Assembly: GCF_030527965.1 (NCBI RefSeq)
Contig: NZ_JAUMZU010000020.1
Location: forward strand, 1-49,589
Reading direction: 5' to 3'
From: Neisseria sp.
GTDB taxonomy: Bacteria; Pseudomonadota; Gammaproteobacteria; Burkholderiales; Neisseriaceae
Length of the DNA: 49,589 bases
In this document: positions 26,802 through 36,904 of the stretch, piece after piece
Layout of the letters: every line of letters starts with the position of its first letter
Numbering within the stretch: the first letter of the stretch is position 1
Translations under genes and position numbers: made by a program
The notes under the pieces: model-generated
The model's database searches: none
What the model saw: only the letters and a program-made list of their open reading frames with translations
Told to the model about the DNA's origin: nothing

Positions 26802-27494
26802 CTACACAACAAGCCGCTTCAATACTGTTACCACCTCTTCGCTCGTTGCGCCACTCAATTCCGCTATCGAAACCGTTTTTTCCGGCAGATAACGTATATC
26901 GCTGCCGATGGCCTGTTCAAAACGGTTGGCTTGATGGGTGAGCATTGCAGCATCAGCGGCAACGATTACCGCATGGGAAAGCACGATATAGCGGCCGGAA
27001 CATTGAGTGTCGCGTTGCCAATATTGCGCGGTACCGGCGATTTTCCGGCCGTTTGCAGCGAGATTGAAGCGGCCGTCACAAAACGAGCCGTTCACGGCTT
27101 GCGTATCGGTGCTGATGCCGAACTCGTCAAACAGGGTCTGCAACAAACGGCACAGTGCGCGGTAATGGGCTTCGGCAGCGGGAAAAGGATTATTCGTTGT
27201 CACGTGGTAGGCCAGATGCAAATTCACCGTATATGAGGATTGCGGCACCACGCCGCCGCCGGAAAGCCGCAAATGCACCGGCAATCCTTCGTCGGCCAGT
27301 GTTTCCACCGCCTGTTTGAAATGTAGTTTGCCGGAATAGCTTCTCGGCACCACAATGCCCTCGGGCGGAATATGCACCCAAGCCATTCCCTTCTCCGGCA
27401 TCGCACTCTGCATTAAGCGGCGTTCGTTTTCTGCCCAGCTTCGCGTATGCAGATTCAAAGATTTCGGATAAAGGGCGAGAGGCGGGATAAGCAT
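26802..27494 (-). CDS. Lipoate-protein ligase-like (BPL/LPL fold) protein
   Basis: The 230-residue protein shows the biotin/lipoate ligase fold marks: HLRLSGGGVVPQSSYTVNLHL (R-x-S-G-G-G loop, residues about 75-95) and the conserved lysine in LAANGRKIAGTAQYWQR (about 150-166). These resemble LplA/LipM-type enzymes that attach or transfer lipoyl or octanoyl groups. An FCDGRFNL segment precedes the lysine strand. Which acyl group or target protein is used is unknown. It is on the minus strand, divergent from the DUF294 gene with about 190 bases between. Confidence 0.75.
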   Translation of the reverse strand: MLIPPLALYPKSLNLHTRSWAENERRLMQSAMPEKGMAWVHIPPEGIVVPRSYSGKLHFKQAVETLADEGLPVHLRLSGGGVVPQSSYTVNLHLAYHVTTNNPFPAAEAHYRALCRLLQTLFDEFGISTDTQAVNGSFCDGRFNLAANGRKIAGTAQYWQRDTQCSGRYIVLSHAVIVAADAAMLTHQANRFEQAIGSDIRYLPEKTVSIAELSGATSEEVVTVLKRLVV

Positions 27495-27688
27495 GGCATG
27501 GCTCCGGAAAAGGTTTTTCTACTATAACAAACGAACCGGATTTTTTACACCTTTCCCGCCAACTCATTTTCAATCCGTCGTCATAATCAAGCTAAGATAT
27601 CATTTGTAAAAATAAAAAAAGCGAAACTTGTATTAGAATCGGGATAAAACAACGATAAATCTAATAACAAAAAACAAAGGAGACTACC

Positions 27689-29494
27689 ATGGATCGTTTC
27701 GATTTCGGCTATGCCCCTTACGACAGCCTGAACGGCCGGCAAAGGCAAGTATTGCAAGAAGCAGTGGATATTGCTTTTTTTGAGGAAGACACCTGCATTA
27801 TCGGCCCAGAGCAAGCGATTGAGCATTTATACGTAATGATTAAAGGCGTAGTGAAAGAAATCAGCGGCGACGGAGAAGTCATTGCCCTTTATCACAGCCA
27901 CGATACATTCGATGCGCGGGCTTTGGTGGAAGGCTCCAGCCAGAATCAGTTTGTGGTAGCGGAAGAAGCTTTGGTGTATTTGATTCCCAAAGCGGCGGTT
28001 AACGAGCTGGTTGAATCGAACACGCAATTCGGGGCTTATTTCTATGCTTCCGTTGCCGAAAAGCTGGCCAGCCTGTCGGGCAATAAAAACGAAAATGAAT
28101 TTGCCAGCCTGTTTACCGCCCATGTGCGCGACGCCTACCGGCAAAACAGCATCTGGCTGGAAGGCAACGCCAGCATTCTGCAGGCTGCCGCGGCCATGAA
28201 AGACAATAAAACCAAGTCTTTGCTTATCCGGCACGAAGGCCGCGTCGGGCTGCTAACCGAATCGGTATTCCGCAACATTGTGATCGCCGGCGCCAAGCCG
28301 GAAGAACAAGCCCACCATTGGGCCACCTTCGACTTAATCTGCGTGGATATAGACGATTTTGTATTTAATGCCCTGTTGCGCATGATGGAATTCCGTATCC
28401 AGCGTGTCATCGTTACAGAAAAAGGCACCATTATCGGAACGCTGGAGCAAATCGACTTATTGGCTTATGTTTCCAACCACAGCCACTTGGTCGCCCAACG
28501 GCTGGAACGAGCCGACAGCATCGAAGACTTGATAGGTATTGCCCAGCAGATGACGGAATCGATACGCGCGCTGCGGGCCAACGGCGTACGCGCACCGCAA
28601 CTGGCGCAGCTGATGCAGGTGCTCAACACCAGCTTGTTTGACAAGGCTTGGCAGCTTATCGCTCCACCGTCTTTATATGAAAATGCCTGTCTGATTGTGA
28701 TGGGCTCGGAAGGCCGAGGCGAACAAGTGCTGAAAACCGATCAGGATAACGCGTTGATTCTGCCCGAACATGCCGATTTAGATGAAGCGGCAGCCGCGGC
28801 CGAGCAATTTTCCGCCACCTTATCGCGCTTGGGCTACCCGCCCTGCCGCGGGCGGATTATGGTCAACAATCCGGAATGGCGCAAACCGCTGGGTGAGTTT
28901 AAAAGCATGGTGTCAGGCTGGTGCCGCGAGCCTTCGCCCGAAGCCATGATGAAATTGGCGATTTTTCTCGACGCGAAAGCCGTGGCGGGCGATGCCTCGC
29001 TACTGGCGCAAATCAACGCGCATCTACGCAAATACCTAAGCAACGATGCGGGCATGTTAATGACATTTGCCCGCGCTATAGAACAATTTGATAGCGACGG
29101 GCAGGGCTTTTTCTCCCAACTGCTGCGGCGTGACCGTACAGAAAAAATGGACATCAAAAAAATGGGCCTATTTCCGGTCGTACACGGTGTGCGCGCTCTG
29201 GCCCTGGAAGCAAAAATCGAAGACACCGGCACCTTCGAGCGCCTGAAAAAGCTGGTTCAAAACCATGTGTTAGACGAACACTTGGCCAAAGACGTGACCG
29301 AAGCGCTGCGTTACCTGATGGATATGCGGCTGAAAGCCGGCCTTGCAAGCATGAGCAACGGCCAAGTCAGCGAACCCAACCAAGTCGACCTGCACAGCCT
29401 CTCCACGCTTGAGCGCGATTTGCTCAAAGAGGCTTTGCAAGTGGTGAAACGCTTTAAAAATGTGGTTCGCCACCATTTCCACTTGAATTCATAA
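27689..29494 (+). CDS. cNMP-binding/CBS-domain protein with DUF294 nucleotidyltransferase
   Basis: The 601-residue cytoplasmic protein combines a cyclic-nucleotide-binding-like domain (about 15-115), two CBS repeats (about 150-275) and a DUF294 putative nucleotidyltransferase with motif MGSEGRGEQVLKTDQDNA (near 340-355), followed by a helical C-terminal domain. This layout is known from predicted signal-transduction proteins related to the GlnD uridylyltransferase domain. The ribosome site AAGGAG is strong. It is followed 10 bases later by an exonuclease gene, an arrangement also seen in other Proteobacteria. The target protein is unknown. Confidence 0.88.
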   Translation: MDRFDFGYAPYDSLNGRQRQVLQEAVDIAFFEEDTCIIGPEQAIEHLYVMIKGVVKEISGDGEVIALYHSHDTFDARALVEGSSQNQFVVAEEALVYLIPKAAVNELVESNTQFGAYFYASVAEKLASLSGNKNENEFASLFTAHVRDAYRQNSIWLEGNASILQAAAAMKDNKTKSLLIRHEGRVGLLTESVFRNIVIAGAKPEEQAHHWATFDLICVDIDDFVFNALLRMMEFRIQRVIVTEKGTIIGTLEQIDLLAYVSNHSHLVAQRLERADSIEDLIGIAQQMTESIRALRANGVRAPQLAQLMQVLNTSLFDKAWQLIAPPSLYENACLIVMGSEGRGEQVLKTDQDNALILPEHADLDEAAAAAEQFSATLSRLGYPPCRGRIMVNNPEWRKPLGEFKSMVSGWCREPSPEAMMKLAIFLDAKAVAGDASLLAQINAHLRKYLSNDAGMLMTFARAIEQFDSDGQGFFSQLLRRDRTEKMDIKKMGLFPVVHGVRALALEAKIEDTGTFERLKKLVQNHVLDEHLAKDVTEALRYLMDMRLKAGLASMSNGQVSEPNQVDLHSLSTLERDLLKEALQVVKRFKNVVRHHFHLNS

Positions 29495-29504
29495 GGAGGC
29501 GGCT

Positions 29505-30122
29505 ATGGGCATCTTCGAGCAATTCAAACGCCGCCGCGAGCGCGCAAGACTGAAGGACTCGCATTATGATTTCTTGTTTCATGAAAATTCCGAGGAATTC
29601 GTCAGCTTCGATTGCGAAACCACGAGCTTAGACGTTAAAGAAGCCGAAATCATCTCTATCGGCGCCGTTAAAATCCGCGGCAACCGAATTCTGACCAGCG
29701 AATCGTTTTATGTTTTGGTCAAACCCGAAGGTATGATGGAAGCGGCCAACGTTACCATCCACGGCCTGCGCCCGAAAGATTTGCGCAACGGCCTGCCGAT
29801 AGAAGCAGCGCTGCGCCTTTTTCTTGATTTCATCGGCGGCCGGTCGCTCGTCGGCTATTTTCTGGAATACGACGTTGCCATGGTCAACAAATTCCTGAAG
29901 CCCATGCTGGGTATTCGGCTGCCCAACAAGCAAATCGAGGTATCCAGCATTTATTACCGGCAGGAAATGCAAAAAAAGTTTTACGACAGCTATGTTGATA
30001 TGCGTATGGCGCCGATGATAGCCAAACTCGGCATTCCCGATTTACCCCGCCATGATGCGTTAAACGATTCGATTAACGTCGCCATGATGTATCTGGCGCT
30101 ACAAGCCCGCAGCAAACGCTAA
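29505..30122 (+). CDS. DnaQ-like 3'-5' exonuclease (DEDDh)
   Basis: The 205-residue exonuclease has SFDCETT (Asp36, Glu38), FLEYDVAM (Asp123) and PRHDALNDS (His183, Asp188), the complete DEDDh set of the proofreading-exonuclease fold. It is too short for a polymerase subunit with a tau-binding tail, and is better seen as a stand-alone epsilon-like exonuclease. It has an ideal AAGGAGG site and is cotranscribed with the DUF294 gene. Role: probably nucleic-acid trimming or repair; the substrate is unknown. Confidence 0.88.
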   Translation: MGIFEQFKRRRERARLKDSHYDFLFHENSEEFVSFDCETTSLDVKEAEIISIGAVKIRGNRILTSESFYVLVKPEGMMEAANVTIHGLRPKDLRNGLPIEAALRLFLDFIGGRSLVGYFLEYDVAMVNKFLKPMLGIRLPNKQIEVSSIYYRQEMQKKFYDSYVDMRMAPMIAKLGIPDLPRHDALNDSINVAMMYLALQARSKR

Positions 30123-30157
30123 TCCGCCTCCCGATTCATCATTAAAAATTAAAATCT

Positions 30158-30829
30158 ATGCTACGAAAATGCTTTTCTTACTTGCTCAGAGGCCTGCTCG
30201 GCCTATTGGCACTGATTGCGCTTTACCTTGCTTCGGCTTGGACACTCGGCCACATAAAGGTTAACAACGCACACACCGATCAAGGCAATATCGATATATT
30301 CCTATTAAGCAACGGCGTGCACACCGACATTGCCATGCCCTTGCATAACGATGATTTCGACTGGCGTACCATTGTTTCGCCAACCGATACGCGCAAAGTA
30401 ACGCCGGCCGATTATGTAGCGCTCGGCTGGGGCGACCGCGGCTTTTATCTGGAAACGCCGACTTGGGCGGATTTAACCGCTTACACCGCATTAAAAGCCG
30501 TCAGCGGGCTGAACCGTACCGCAATTCACGCCACGTTTTACCCCGAATTGCAGGAAAATCAAAACAGCGTCCGCATCCGCATCACATCCGAAGAATATCG
30601 GAAACTGATACAAAGCATATTACCCTCATTTCAGCGACAAAACGGCCGCGCACGCCCCATCCCGAATACCGGCTATAAAGACAATGACATCTTCTATGAG
30701 GCCAACGGCCACTACAGCCTATTCACCACCTGCAACACATGGACCAACCTCCACCTAAAAAACAGCGGCCTCAAAAGCGTGGTATGGACACCGTTTGCCG
30801 GCAGCCTGATGGATGCTTACGGCAAATAA
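30158..30829 (+). CDS. DUF2459 (TIGR02117) family protein
   Basis: The 223-residue protein has one N-terminal membrane helix (about 8-28) and an exported domain. The family motifs are LLSNGVHTDIAMPL (about 48-61), DYVALGWGDRGFYLETPTW and the later TTCNTWTNLHL with a single cysteine. The conserved His, Asp and Cys suggest a papain-like or NlpC-like fold, but no activity is established. It lies 36 bases after the exonuclease gene, in the same direction, and ends at an uptake-sequence hairpin. Confidence 0.8.
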   Translation: MLRKCFSYLLRGLLGLLALIALYLASAWTLGHIKVNNAHTDQGNIDIFLLSNGVHTDIAMPLHNDDFDWRTIVSPTDTRKVTPADYVALGWGDRGFYLETPTWADLTAYTALKAVSGLNRTAIHATFYPELQENQNSVRIRITSEEYRKLIQSILPSFQRQNGRARPIPNTGYKDNDIFYEANGHYSLFTTCNTWTNLHLKNSGLKSVVWTPFAGSLMDAYGK

Positions 30830-30863
30830 AAAGCCTGTCTGAAAACATTTTCAGACAGGCTTT
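30830..30863. terminator. Bidirectional uptake-sequence hairpin
   Basis: AAAGCCTGTCTGAAAA and its inverse, short loop, directly after the DUF2459 gene and facing the end of surA. Confidence 0.88.
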
Positions 30864-30879
30864 GAATCGAATGCCGCAC

Positions 30880-31815
30880 TTATTGGGCGCGGATATCAAT
30901 ATAAGCGTTTTTATGCAAATCTTGCAAAAGCTGATAAGTGGCCTTCTGGGCTTTACTCTGCTCCAATGCAGCGCGCACGGCATTACGAGTGCGCTCTTCG
31001 GGTGTGCCGCCTTCGCGTATTTCATTTAATTTAATCAAATGCCAGCCGAATTGCGAACGCACAGGGGCGCTGATTTGACCGGGCTTCAGGTTGTGCACGG
31101 CATTCTCAAATTCAGGCACCATTTGACCGTCGGTAAACCAACCTAAATCTCCGCCGGTTGCGGCGCTGCTGTCTTGCGAATATTCCCGCGCCAGCTGGTC
31201 GAAACTCTTACCACTGCGCGCCTGTTGCCAGATTTGGCGAATCGCCGTTTCGGCTGAAGGGTCGTTTGCAGAGGCTTTAACCAAAATATGCTGCGCGTGG
31301 TATTGGCGAATAGCTTCGCCTTGGGGCAGTTTCTGGCCTTTGGCCTGTGCGTCGGCAATCACGGCATTCACTTCTTCGTCGCTCACTCGGGCATTCTGAG
31401 TCGCCAGCTGCTGCTGCACTTTATTGGCAATAATGCTGTCGGCCACGCTGCTGCGCAACGCTTCTTTGCTCAGACCAGATTTTTCATACAGTTTTTCCAC
31501 AGAAATTTTACGGCTGGCTGCAGTTTGCGCGATAACTCTATCGATTTCCGCATCATCAGCGGTAATGTTGCGGCGCTTGCCCGCTTGCGCCACCAAAGAT
31601 TGATTAATCAATTGGTTCAACACTTCTTTGCGATAGTCGGCTTCGCTCATATTCTTCGGCTTAGGGCTGCGCGCCAAAGCAGCCTGCAGGCTGCGCTGAG
31701 TAATCACATCGTCATCAGCCACGGCGACAATGCCGTCAACGTATTTAATGTCGGCTGCATGCGCACCCAAAGCGGCCGCAGCGGCCAGGGCCAAAATCAG
31801 TTGCTTCATTTTCAT
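30880..31815 (-). CDS. surA: Periplasmic chaperone / peptidyl-prolyl isomerase SurA
   Basis: The 311-residue protein has a signal peptide (MKMKQLILALAAAAALGAHA), a SurA N-terminal helical domain (about 25-160) and one parvulin domain (about 165-275; HAQHILVKA, GGDLGWF, FGWHLIKL). SurA escorts outer-membrane proteins such as LptD to the Bam complex. E. coli SurA has two parvulin domains; this shorter single-domain form is usual for neisserial proteins. Its ATG overlaps the lptD stop (CGATGA), so translation is coupled with its best-known client. Confidence 0.92.
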   Translation of the reverse strand: MKMKQLILALAAAAALGAHAADIKYVDGIVAVADDDVITQRSLQAALARSPKPKNMSEADYRKEVLNQLINQSLVAQAGKRRNITADDAEIDRVIAQTAASRKISVEKLYEKSGLSKEALRSSVADSIIANKVQQQLATQNARVSDEEVNAVIADAQAKGQKLPQGEAIRQYHAQHILVKASANDPSAETAIRQIWQQARSGKSFDQLAREYSQDSSAATGGDLGWFTDGQMVPEFENAVHNLKPGQISAPVRSQFGWHLIKLNEIREGGTPEERTRNAVRAALEQSKAQKATYQLLQDLHKNAYIDIRAQ

Positions 31816-34157
31816 CGTTTAATTACCTCGTTGGTTTGGCTGTAGCCGGGGATGGAACGGCGCAGCTCGTTATAGGGGTTGTTGCCGATATTGCTCAAGT
31901 CTTTCAGCTGCACGCTGAAGAATACGGCGTTTTTATAAGTGCTGTTTTTAGCGGAATCCAGCCCGTTAACATAGCGCTGCGCCACAACGCTGGCGCTCCA
32001 GCAACCGCAGCCGCTTTTGTATTCCAAGCCGACCAGTTGCTCCAGCGGCTTGCGCACGTCCAGACCGTAATTAAAGCGGGCTACGGCATAAAGATTGGGC
32101 TTTAACGGCCATTGCGCCGCCAAATCAATCTGCTTCAATTTGTCATAAACATAATATGACGTGCCGTTGGCGTTGGCTTCCAAATAAATCGGTTCGTAAC
32201 GGCCGTATTTATAACGCAGGCTCAGCACCTTGCCGGCTTCGGGGTTGTAGCGCAAACCCGTATCGATGTTCTCGAAACGTTTCTGGTTTTCGTTGTAATG
32301 CACGATGGCATGGGCGCCGATACTGTTGGTGATGTTGCCCTGCCCAAACGCAATCCAGTCGGAACGGTTGCGTCGGTTTTCTTCAACCAATCCGCTCAGC
32401 GCCACGCTATCGGTAGTGAAATAGAATTTCTGCCCGATGCCGGCGCGGAAACGTTCGGCACCCGTCTGCCGGTCAAGATAGCGGGTTTGCAAAGCGGTGG
32501 TCAGGCTGTTGGCCGAGTTAATCCTATCGTTGCCCGAATATAGGTTTTCACGGAAAAGCTGCTCGTAGCTGAAACTGTTTTCCGACGAATCGAAATTAGG
32601 CAAATCGTTTTGCGACTTGGTAGGAATATAGTTGTAAAACAAGCGCGGCTCTAAGGTTTGAATGTAATCATTGCCCCAGAGGGATGTCGGCCGCTCGAAT
32701 GTCATGCCGGCATCAATATTAAAAATCGGCAATACGCGGCTGGCGCTGCGACCGGAACGTCCTTCAAACGAATCCAAATCGTAATGGGTGTAATGAACGC
32801 CGAATTTCGGGGTAATAAAGCCCCAGCGGTTGTGCAGATTCCAGTTGACGCTCGGATAAACAACCAAACGGTTGCCCGATTGTTTCCGATCATGCTGGAA
32901 GCGGGTAAATTGCCCGAAAGCGTTGAATTGTAAATTATCAAAATTCTTCTGCCAACGCGTACTCAGGCGCGGCATGATGGTATAGGGCTCGTCTTTATAA
33001 CCGTTGGAATTGGCCAGCGTTTGGTATTTCTGCACCGTGGCATAACTATCCAGCGAGCCGTTGAGCAGATTCATGTGGTGGTTCAACCAAATCTGGCGAT
33101 TGAGGTTGACATTGGTGGCAATATCATTTCTACCATAAAAATCACGATAGTAATCATCATCAGAAACCTGATTGAAGTCTATCCCGCCGCTTAAAGAAGG
33201 CGTAATGATTTGTTGGTGCTGCCAACGTGCATGGTAGCGGTTGTTATGTTTGCTGCGCTGGTCGTTCGGCATCCATGTTACGGCGGTTTCGCCTTGCATT
33301 TTCGGCGTCAGATAACGGAAATCGCCGCCCAATCTCACCCCGCGCCCGGTAATGATGCCAGGCGTTACAGTAGCGTCGTAATTGGGCGCCAAATTGAAAT
33401 AATAAGGCAAATCAACTTGGGTGCCGTCCGAACCGACTTTCAAGGTGGGCACTAACAAGCCGCTCTTACGGTTGCCGTTCAGCGGAAAATCGGCCCAAGG
33501 CGTGTAAAGCACAGGAACGCCGCCGAACACCAGTTTGGCATTTTTCGCCACCCCGATACCTTTTGCATAATCCGCTTCAATACTGCTGGCTGAAATATAC
33601 CAGCTTGCATCGCCGGGCGAGCAGGTATTGAATTTGGTATTGTGCAAAACGTAATGGTCTTTGCCTTTCAACTCGGCCTTTTCGCTGACCGCTTGCAGGC
33701 GTCGCCCTTCATGTTCCGCATCCAGGCGGGCGTTTTCGGTAAAGCCGGTGCCGGAGGTCAGGTTGTATTCGATTTTTTCTCCGGCAACGGTGGCGCCGTT
33801 TTCATAAAGCTGAAACGAGTCGCCCGCACGTACGATTTCTCGGGTCTGGTCGTATTCCACCCACGGAGCGTTCAGCACTTTGTTGTTGTATTCGACAATC
33901 ACGTTGCCTTTGGCGCTTACTGCGACTTTGGTTTGCCCTTCGACTTTATCCGCCGTAATCCGCGTATAGTCGGCAGGCAGCGCTTCTTCGCCGCTGGTTT
34001 GCACTTGCGGCATTTTATGAGCCGCCGCTTTGATTTTTTCGGGGCTGCAATTGAGGCAAGTCTCGCCCAGCGAAAGATCGGCGGCATGAACCGCGCCTGC
34101 GCCGAATGCGATGCTCAGCGCCAGCGCAACGGGTTTTACTGTAAACAAACGTGCCAA
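31812..34157 (-). CDS. lptD: LPS-assembly protein LptD
   Basis: The 781-residue outer-membrane barrel, with LptE, inserts lipopolysaccharide in the outer leaflet. The signal peptide ends at VHA-A (residue 25). The periplasmic OstA-like jellyroll (about 60-190) contains CLNC early on, and the second cysteine pair (SGCGCWS, near residue 720) allows the disulfides that switch on LptD; the C-terminal barrel follows. The start is TTG at 34157-34155, behind AAGGTG; no ATG serves the signal peptide. It is first in a unit with surA and divergent from amgK. Confidence 0.95.
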   Translation of the reverse strand: MARLFTVKPVALALSIAFGAGAVHAADLSLGETCLNCSPEKIKAAAHKMPQVQTSGEEALPADYTRITADKVEGQTKVAVSAKGNVIVEYNNKVLNAPWVEYDQTREIVRAGDSFQLYENGATVAGEKIEYNLTSGTGFTENARLDAEHEGRRLQAVSEKAELKGKDHYVLHNTKFNTCSPGDASWYISASSIEADYAKGIGVAKNAKLVFGGVPVLYTPWADFPLNGNRKSGLLVPTLKVGSDGTQVDLPYYFNLAPNYDATVTPGIITGRGVRLGGDFRYLTPKMQGETAVTWMPNDQRSKHNNRYHARWQHQQIITPSLSGGIDFNQVSDDDYYRDFYGRNDIATNVNLNRQIWLNHHMNLLNGSLDSYATVQKYQTLANSNGYKDEPYTIMPRLSTRWQKNFDNLQFNAFGQFTRFQHDRKQSGNRLVVYPSVNWNLHNRWGFITPKFGVHYTHYDLDSFEGRSGRSASRVLPIFNIDAGMTFERPTSLWGNDYIQTLEPRLFYNYIPTKSQNDLPNFDSSENSFSYEQLFRENLYSGNDRINSANSLTTALQTRYLDRQTGAERFRAGIGQKFYFTTDSVALSGLVEENRRNRSDWIAFGQGNITNSIGAHAIVHYNENQKRFENIDTGLRYNPEAGKVLSLRYKYGRYEPIYLEANANGTSYYVYDKLKQIDLAAQWPLKPNLYAVARFNYGLDVRKPLEQLVGLEYKSGCGCWSASVVAQRYVNGLDSAKNSTYKNAVFFSVQLKDLSNIGNNPYNELRRSIPGYSQTNEVIKR

Positions 34158-34212
34158 AATATCACCTTAAATCGGTTTTGCCAGTTAAAATAGTATTTAT
34201 TTTAACCTGAAA

Positions 34213-35223
34213 ATGAATATGCAACGAGAAAACGAATTAAAAATTTGGCTGGAATCGGTTTACCCAACCGAAAAATTCACCCTGTCGTTCGCTGCTGCCG
34301 ATGCGGATTTCCGCCGCTATTTCCGTGCTACCTTCGATAACGGCAGCACAGTTGTCTGCATGGACGCGCCGCCCGATAAAATGAGCGTGGTGCCCTACCT
34401 GAAAGTGCAGAAACTCTTTGATATGGTCAATGTGCCGAAAGTTCTGCACGCCAGCGAAGAAAAAGGCTTCGTTGCTTTAAGCGATTTGGGCAACACCACT
34501 TTCCTAACCGCAATGCAAGCCGAAAACGATGCGGCAGCGCATAAAGCCCTCTTGTTGGAAGCCATTAACGAATTAATCGTTTTGCAAAAAGGCAGCCGCC
34601 CCGGTTTGCTGCCCGAATATGACCACGAGGTCATGCTGCGCGAAATCAATCTGTTCCCCGAATGGTTTGTCGCCAAAGAGTTGGGCAAGACGCTGAATTT
34701 TAAACAACGCGACCTGTGGCAGCAAACCGTAGATACGCTGTTGCCGCCGCTGCTGGACCAACCGAAAGTTTATGTTCACCGCGATTTCATCGTGCGCAAT
34801 CTGATGCTGCAAGCGGGGTGCCCCGGCGTTTTGGATTTTCAAGACGCACTCTACGGCCCTATTTCTTACGATCTGGTTTCGCTGTTGCGCGATGCGTTTA
34901 TCGAATGGGACGAAGAATTTGTGCTCGACTTGGTTATCCGCTATTGGGAAACCGCCCGTGCGGCCGGCTTGCCCGTACCCGAAACGTTTGACGAATTCTA
35001 CCGCTGGTTCGAGTGGATGGGTGTGCAACGTCATCTGAAAGTAGCGGGCATTTTCGCACGGCTTTACTACCGCGACGGCAAAGACAAATACCGCCCCGAA
35101 ATCCCCCGCTTCCTCAATTATCTGCGCCGCACTTCCCGCCGCTATGCCGAACTGGCGCCTTTATATGCGCTGTTGGTCGAGCTGGTGGGTGATGACGAGT
35201 TGCAAACCGGTTATACGTTTTAA
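34213..35223 (+). CDS. amgK: Sugar kinase of the aminoglycoside-phosphotransferase fold (AmgK-like)
   Basis: The 336-residue kinase-fold protein has VHRDFIVRNLML (catalytic HRD...N, about 195-206) and VLDFQDALYGPISYDLVSLLRD (metal-binding DFQD, about 213). In Pseudomonas AmgK phosphorylates the anomeric carbon of N-acetylmuramate/GlcNAc for cell-wall recycling and lies next to lptD, as here. The usual partner murU does not follow; murJ does. Either of two close ATGs (34213, 34219) may be the start. The assignment comes from motif plus synteny. Confidence 0.82.
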   Translation: MNMQRENELKIWLESVYPTEKFTLSFAAADADFRRYFRATFDNGSTVVCMDAPPDKMSVVPYLKVQKLFDMVNVPKVLHASEEKGFVALSDLGNTTFLTAMQAENDAAAHKALLLEAINELIVLQKGSRPGLLPEYDHEVMLREINLFPEWFVAKELGKTLNFKQRDLWQQTVDTLLPPLLDQPKVYVHRDFIVRNLMLQAGCPGVLDFQDALYGPISYDLVSLLRDAFIEWDEEFVLDLVIRYWETARAAGLPVPETFDEFYRWFEWMGVQRHLKVAGIFARLYYRDGKDKYRPEIPRFLNYLRRTSRRYAELAPLYALLVELVGDDELQTGYTF

Positions 35224-35240
35224 ACATTGCTTTCCCTCTT

Positions 35241-35276
35241 CCATGCCTGTCTGAAAACATTTTCAGACAGGCATGG
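35241..35276. terminator. Uptake-sequence hairpin
   Basis: CCATGCCTGTCTGAAAA and inverse around a 2-base centre, between amgK and murJ. Confidence 0.85.
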
Positions 35277-35310
35277 CATAAAGATTACCGCTCATCAAAT
35301 TGCCTCGATT

Positions 35311-36849
35311 ATGAATCTTCTCCACACGCTGGCCCGAGTCAGCAGCCTGACTATGGTCTCGCGCATACTCGGCTTTCTGCGCGATATGATTATTGCGCGC
35401 ACCTTCGGCGCCACCGCGGCGACCGATGCTTTTTTTGTTGCCTTCAAACTGCCCAACCTGCTGCGGCGCATTTTTGCCGAAGGCGCTTTTTCACAAGCTT
35501 TCGTGCCGATTCTGGCCGAATACAAACAAACACGCTCGCCCGAAGCCACCCGCGCCTTTGTGCAACATGTGGCCGGCATGCTGACCTTTGCCTTAACGCT
35601 GGTTACCGCCGTCGGTGTTTTGGCGGCACCGTGGATTATTTACGCAACGGCCACCGGCTTTGCCCGCGACCCGGAAAAAGCTGTTTTGGCATCCGATTTA
35701 TTACGGGTGATGTTTCCTTACATTCTGTTTATTTCGCTCTCGTCTTTTGTCGGCTCGATTTTAAACACCTATCATAAATTCAGCATTCCGGCCTTTACCC
35801 CCGTGCTGCTGAACCTTTCTTTTATTGCTTTCGCATTGCTTTTCGTGCCGTATTTCCATCCGCCGATTATGGCTTTAGCATGGGCGGTATTCGTTGGCGG
35901 TATTTTACAGTTAGCATTCCAGCTGCCTTGGTTGGCCAAGCAAGGCTTTTTGAAAATGCCCAAGCTTGATTTCAAAGACAAAGCGGTCAACCGCGTCATT
36001 CAAAAAATGGGACCGGCCATTTTCGCCGCCAGCGTTACCCAGATTTCTCTGATTATCAGCACCATTTTTGCCTCTTTCCTGCAAACCGGCAGCGTTACAT
36101 GGATGTATTACGCCGACCGCTTAACCGAATTGCCAACCGGCGTGCTGGGCGTTGCACTGGGCACCATCTTGCTGCCGACGCTCTCCAAACATGCCGGCGG
36201 ACGAAATCCGCACGAATTTTCAAAGCTGCTCGACTGGGGCCTGCGCCTGTGCTTTCTGTTATCGGCGCCTGCCGCCGTGGCGCTGACTGTGCTGGCATTC
36301 CCGCTGCTCTCGACACTGTTTATGAGCAAAGGTTTCACGCTACATGATGTTGAGATGACGCAAAAAGCCTTGATGGCATATTCTTTCTGCGTGGTCGGAC
36401 AAATCATGGTTAAAGTGCTGGCTCCGGCATTTTACGCTCAGCAAAACATCAAAACGCCGGTAAAAATCGCCCTGTTTACGCTGGTGGTTACCCAAGTGAT
36501 GAATCTGGCATTTATCGGTCCGTTAAAACATGTGGGCTTATCGTTGGCAGTCGGCCTGGGAGCCTGTCTGAATGCCGGCTTGCTGTTTTTATTACTGCGC
36601 GTCAAATCCATCTACCAGCCCGCTGCAGGCTGGCAAGCTTTCTTGTTGAAATTGTGCATCGCCCTGCTGGTTATGGGCGGCGGGCTGTGGGCCGCCATGA
36701 ATTATCTGCCATTGGAATGGGTTGAAGCTCGTGCATGGCGCAAAGTTGCCCAGCTTTTCGGGCTGATTATTTTCGGCGCTTTTCTGTATTTCGCTACGTT
36801 AGGCGTGCTAGGATTCCGCCCTCGCGACTTCAAACGCGCCGAGCAATAA
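35311..36849 (+). CDS. murJ: Lipid II flippase MurJ
   Basis: The 512-residue inner-membrane protein of the MOP superfamily has 14 predicted helices. It has the family start [25 protein letters not shown], the [15 protein letters not shown] loop and the [12 protein letters not shown] segment, whose charged residues line the MurJ cavity. It flips lipid II for peptidoglycan synthesis. I chose the ATG at 35311; a longer frame would read back through the uptake-sequence hairpin. The DNA inside the gene contains one partial uptake sequence (near 36562). Confidence 0.95.
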   Translation: MNLLHTLARVSSLTMVSRILGFLRDMIIARTFGATAATDAFFVAFKLPNLLRRIFAEGAFSQAFVPILAEYKQTRSPEATRAFVQHVAGMLTFALTLVTAVGVLAAPWIIYATATGFARDPEKAVLASDLLRVMFPYILFISLSSFVGSILNTYHKFSIPAFTPVLLNLSFIAFALLFVPYFHPPIMALAWAVFVGGILQLAFQLPWLAKQGFLKMPKLDFKDKAVNRVIQKMGPAIFAASVTQISLIISTIFASFLQTGSVTWMYYADRLTELPTGVLGVALGTILLPTLSKHAGGRNPHEFSKLLDWGLRLCFLLSAPAAVALTVLAFPLLSTLFMSKGFTLHDVEMTQKALMAYSFCVVGQIMVKVLAPAFYAQQNIKTPVKIALFTLVVTQVMNLAFIGPLKHVGLSLAVGLGACLNAGLLFLLLRVKSIYQPAAGWQAFLLKLCIALLVMGGGLWAAMNYLPLEWVEARAWRKVAQLFGLIIFGAFLYFATLGVLGFRPRDFKRAEQ

Positions 36850-36857
36850 ACAATAAC

Positions 36858-36904
36858 ACAGGAAATGCCTGTCTGAAACCGCCTTTCAGACAGGCATTTC
36901 CTGT
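36858..36904 (+). terminator. Extended uptake-sequence hairpin after murJ
   Basis: A stem of 21 paired bases (ACAGGAAATGCCTGTCTGAAA and inverse) with a 5-base loop; the pairing extends well beyond the 12-base uptake sequence. Confidence 0.88.
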
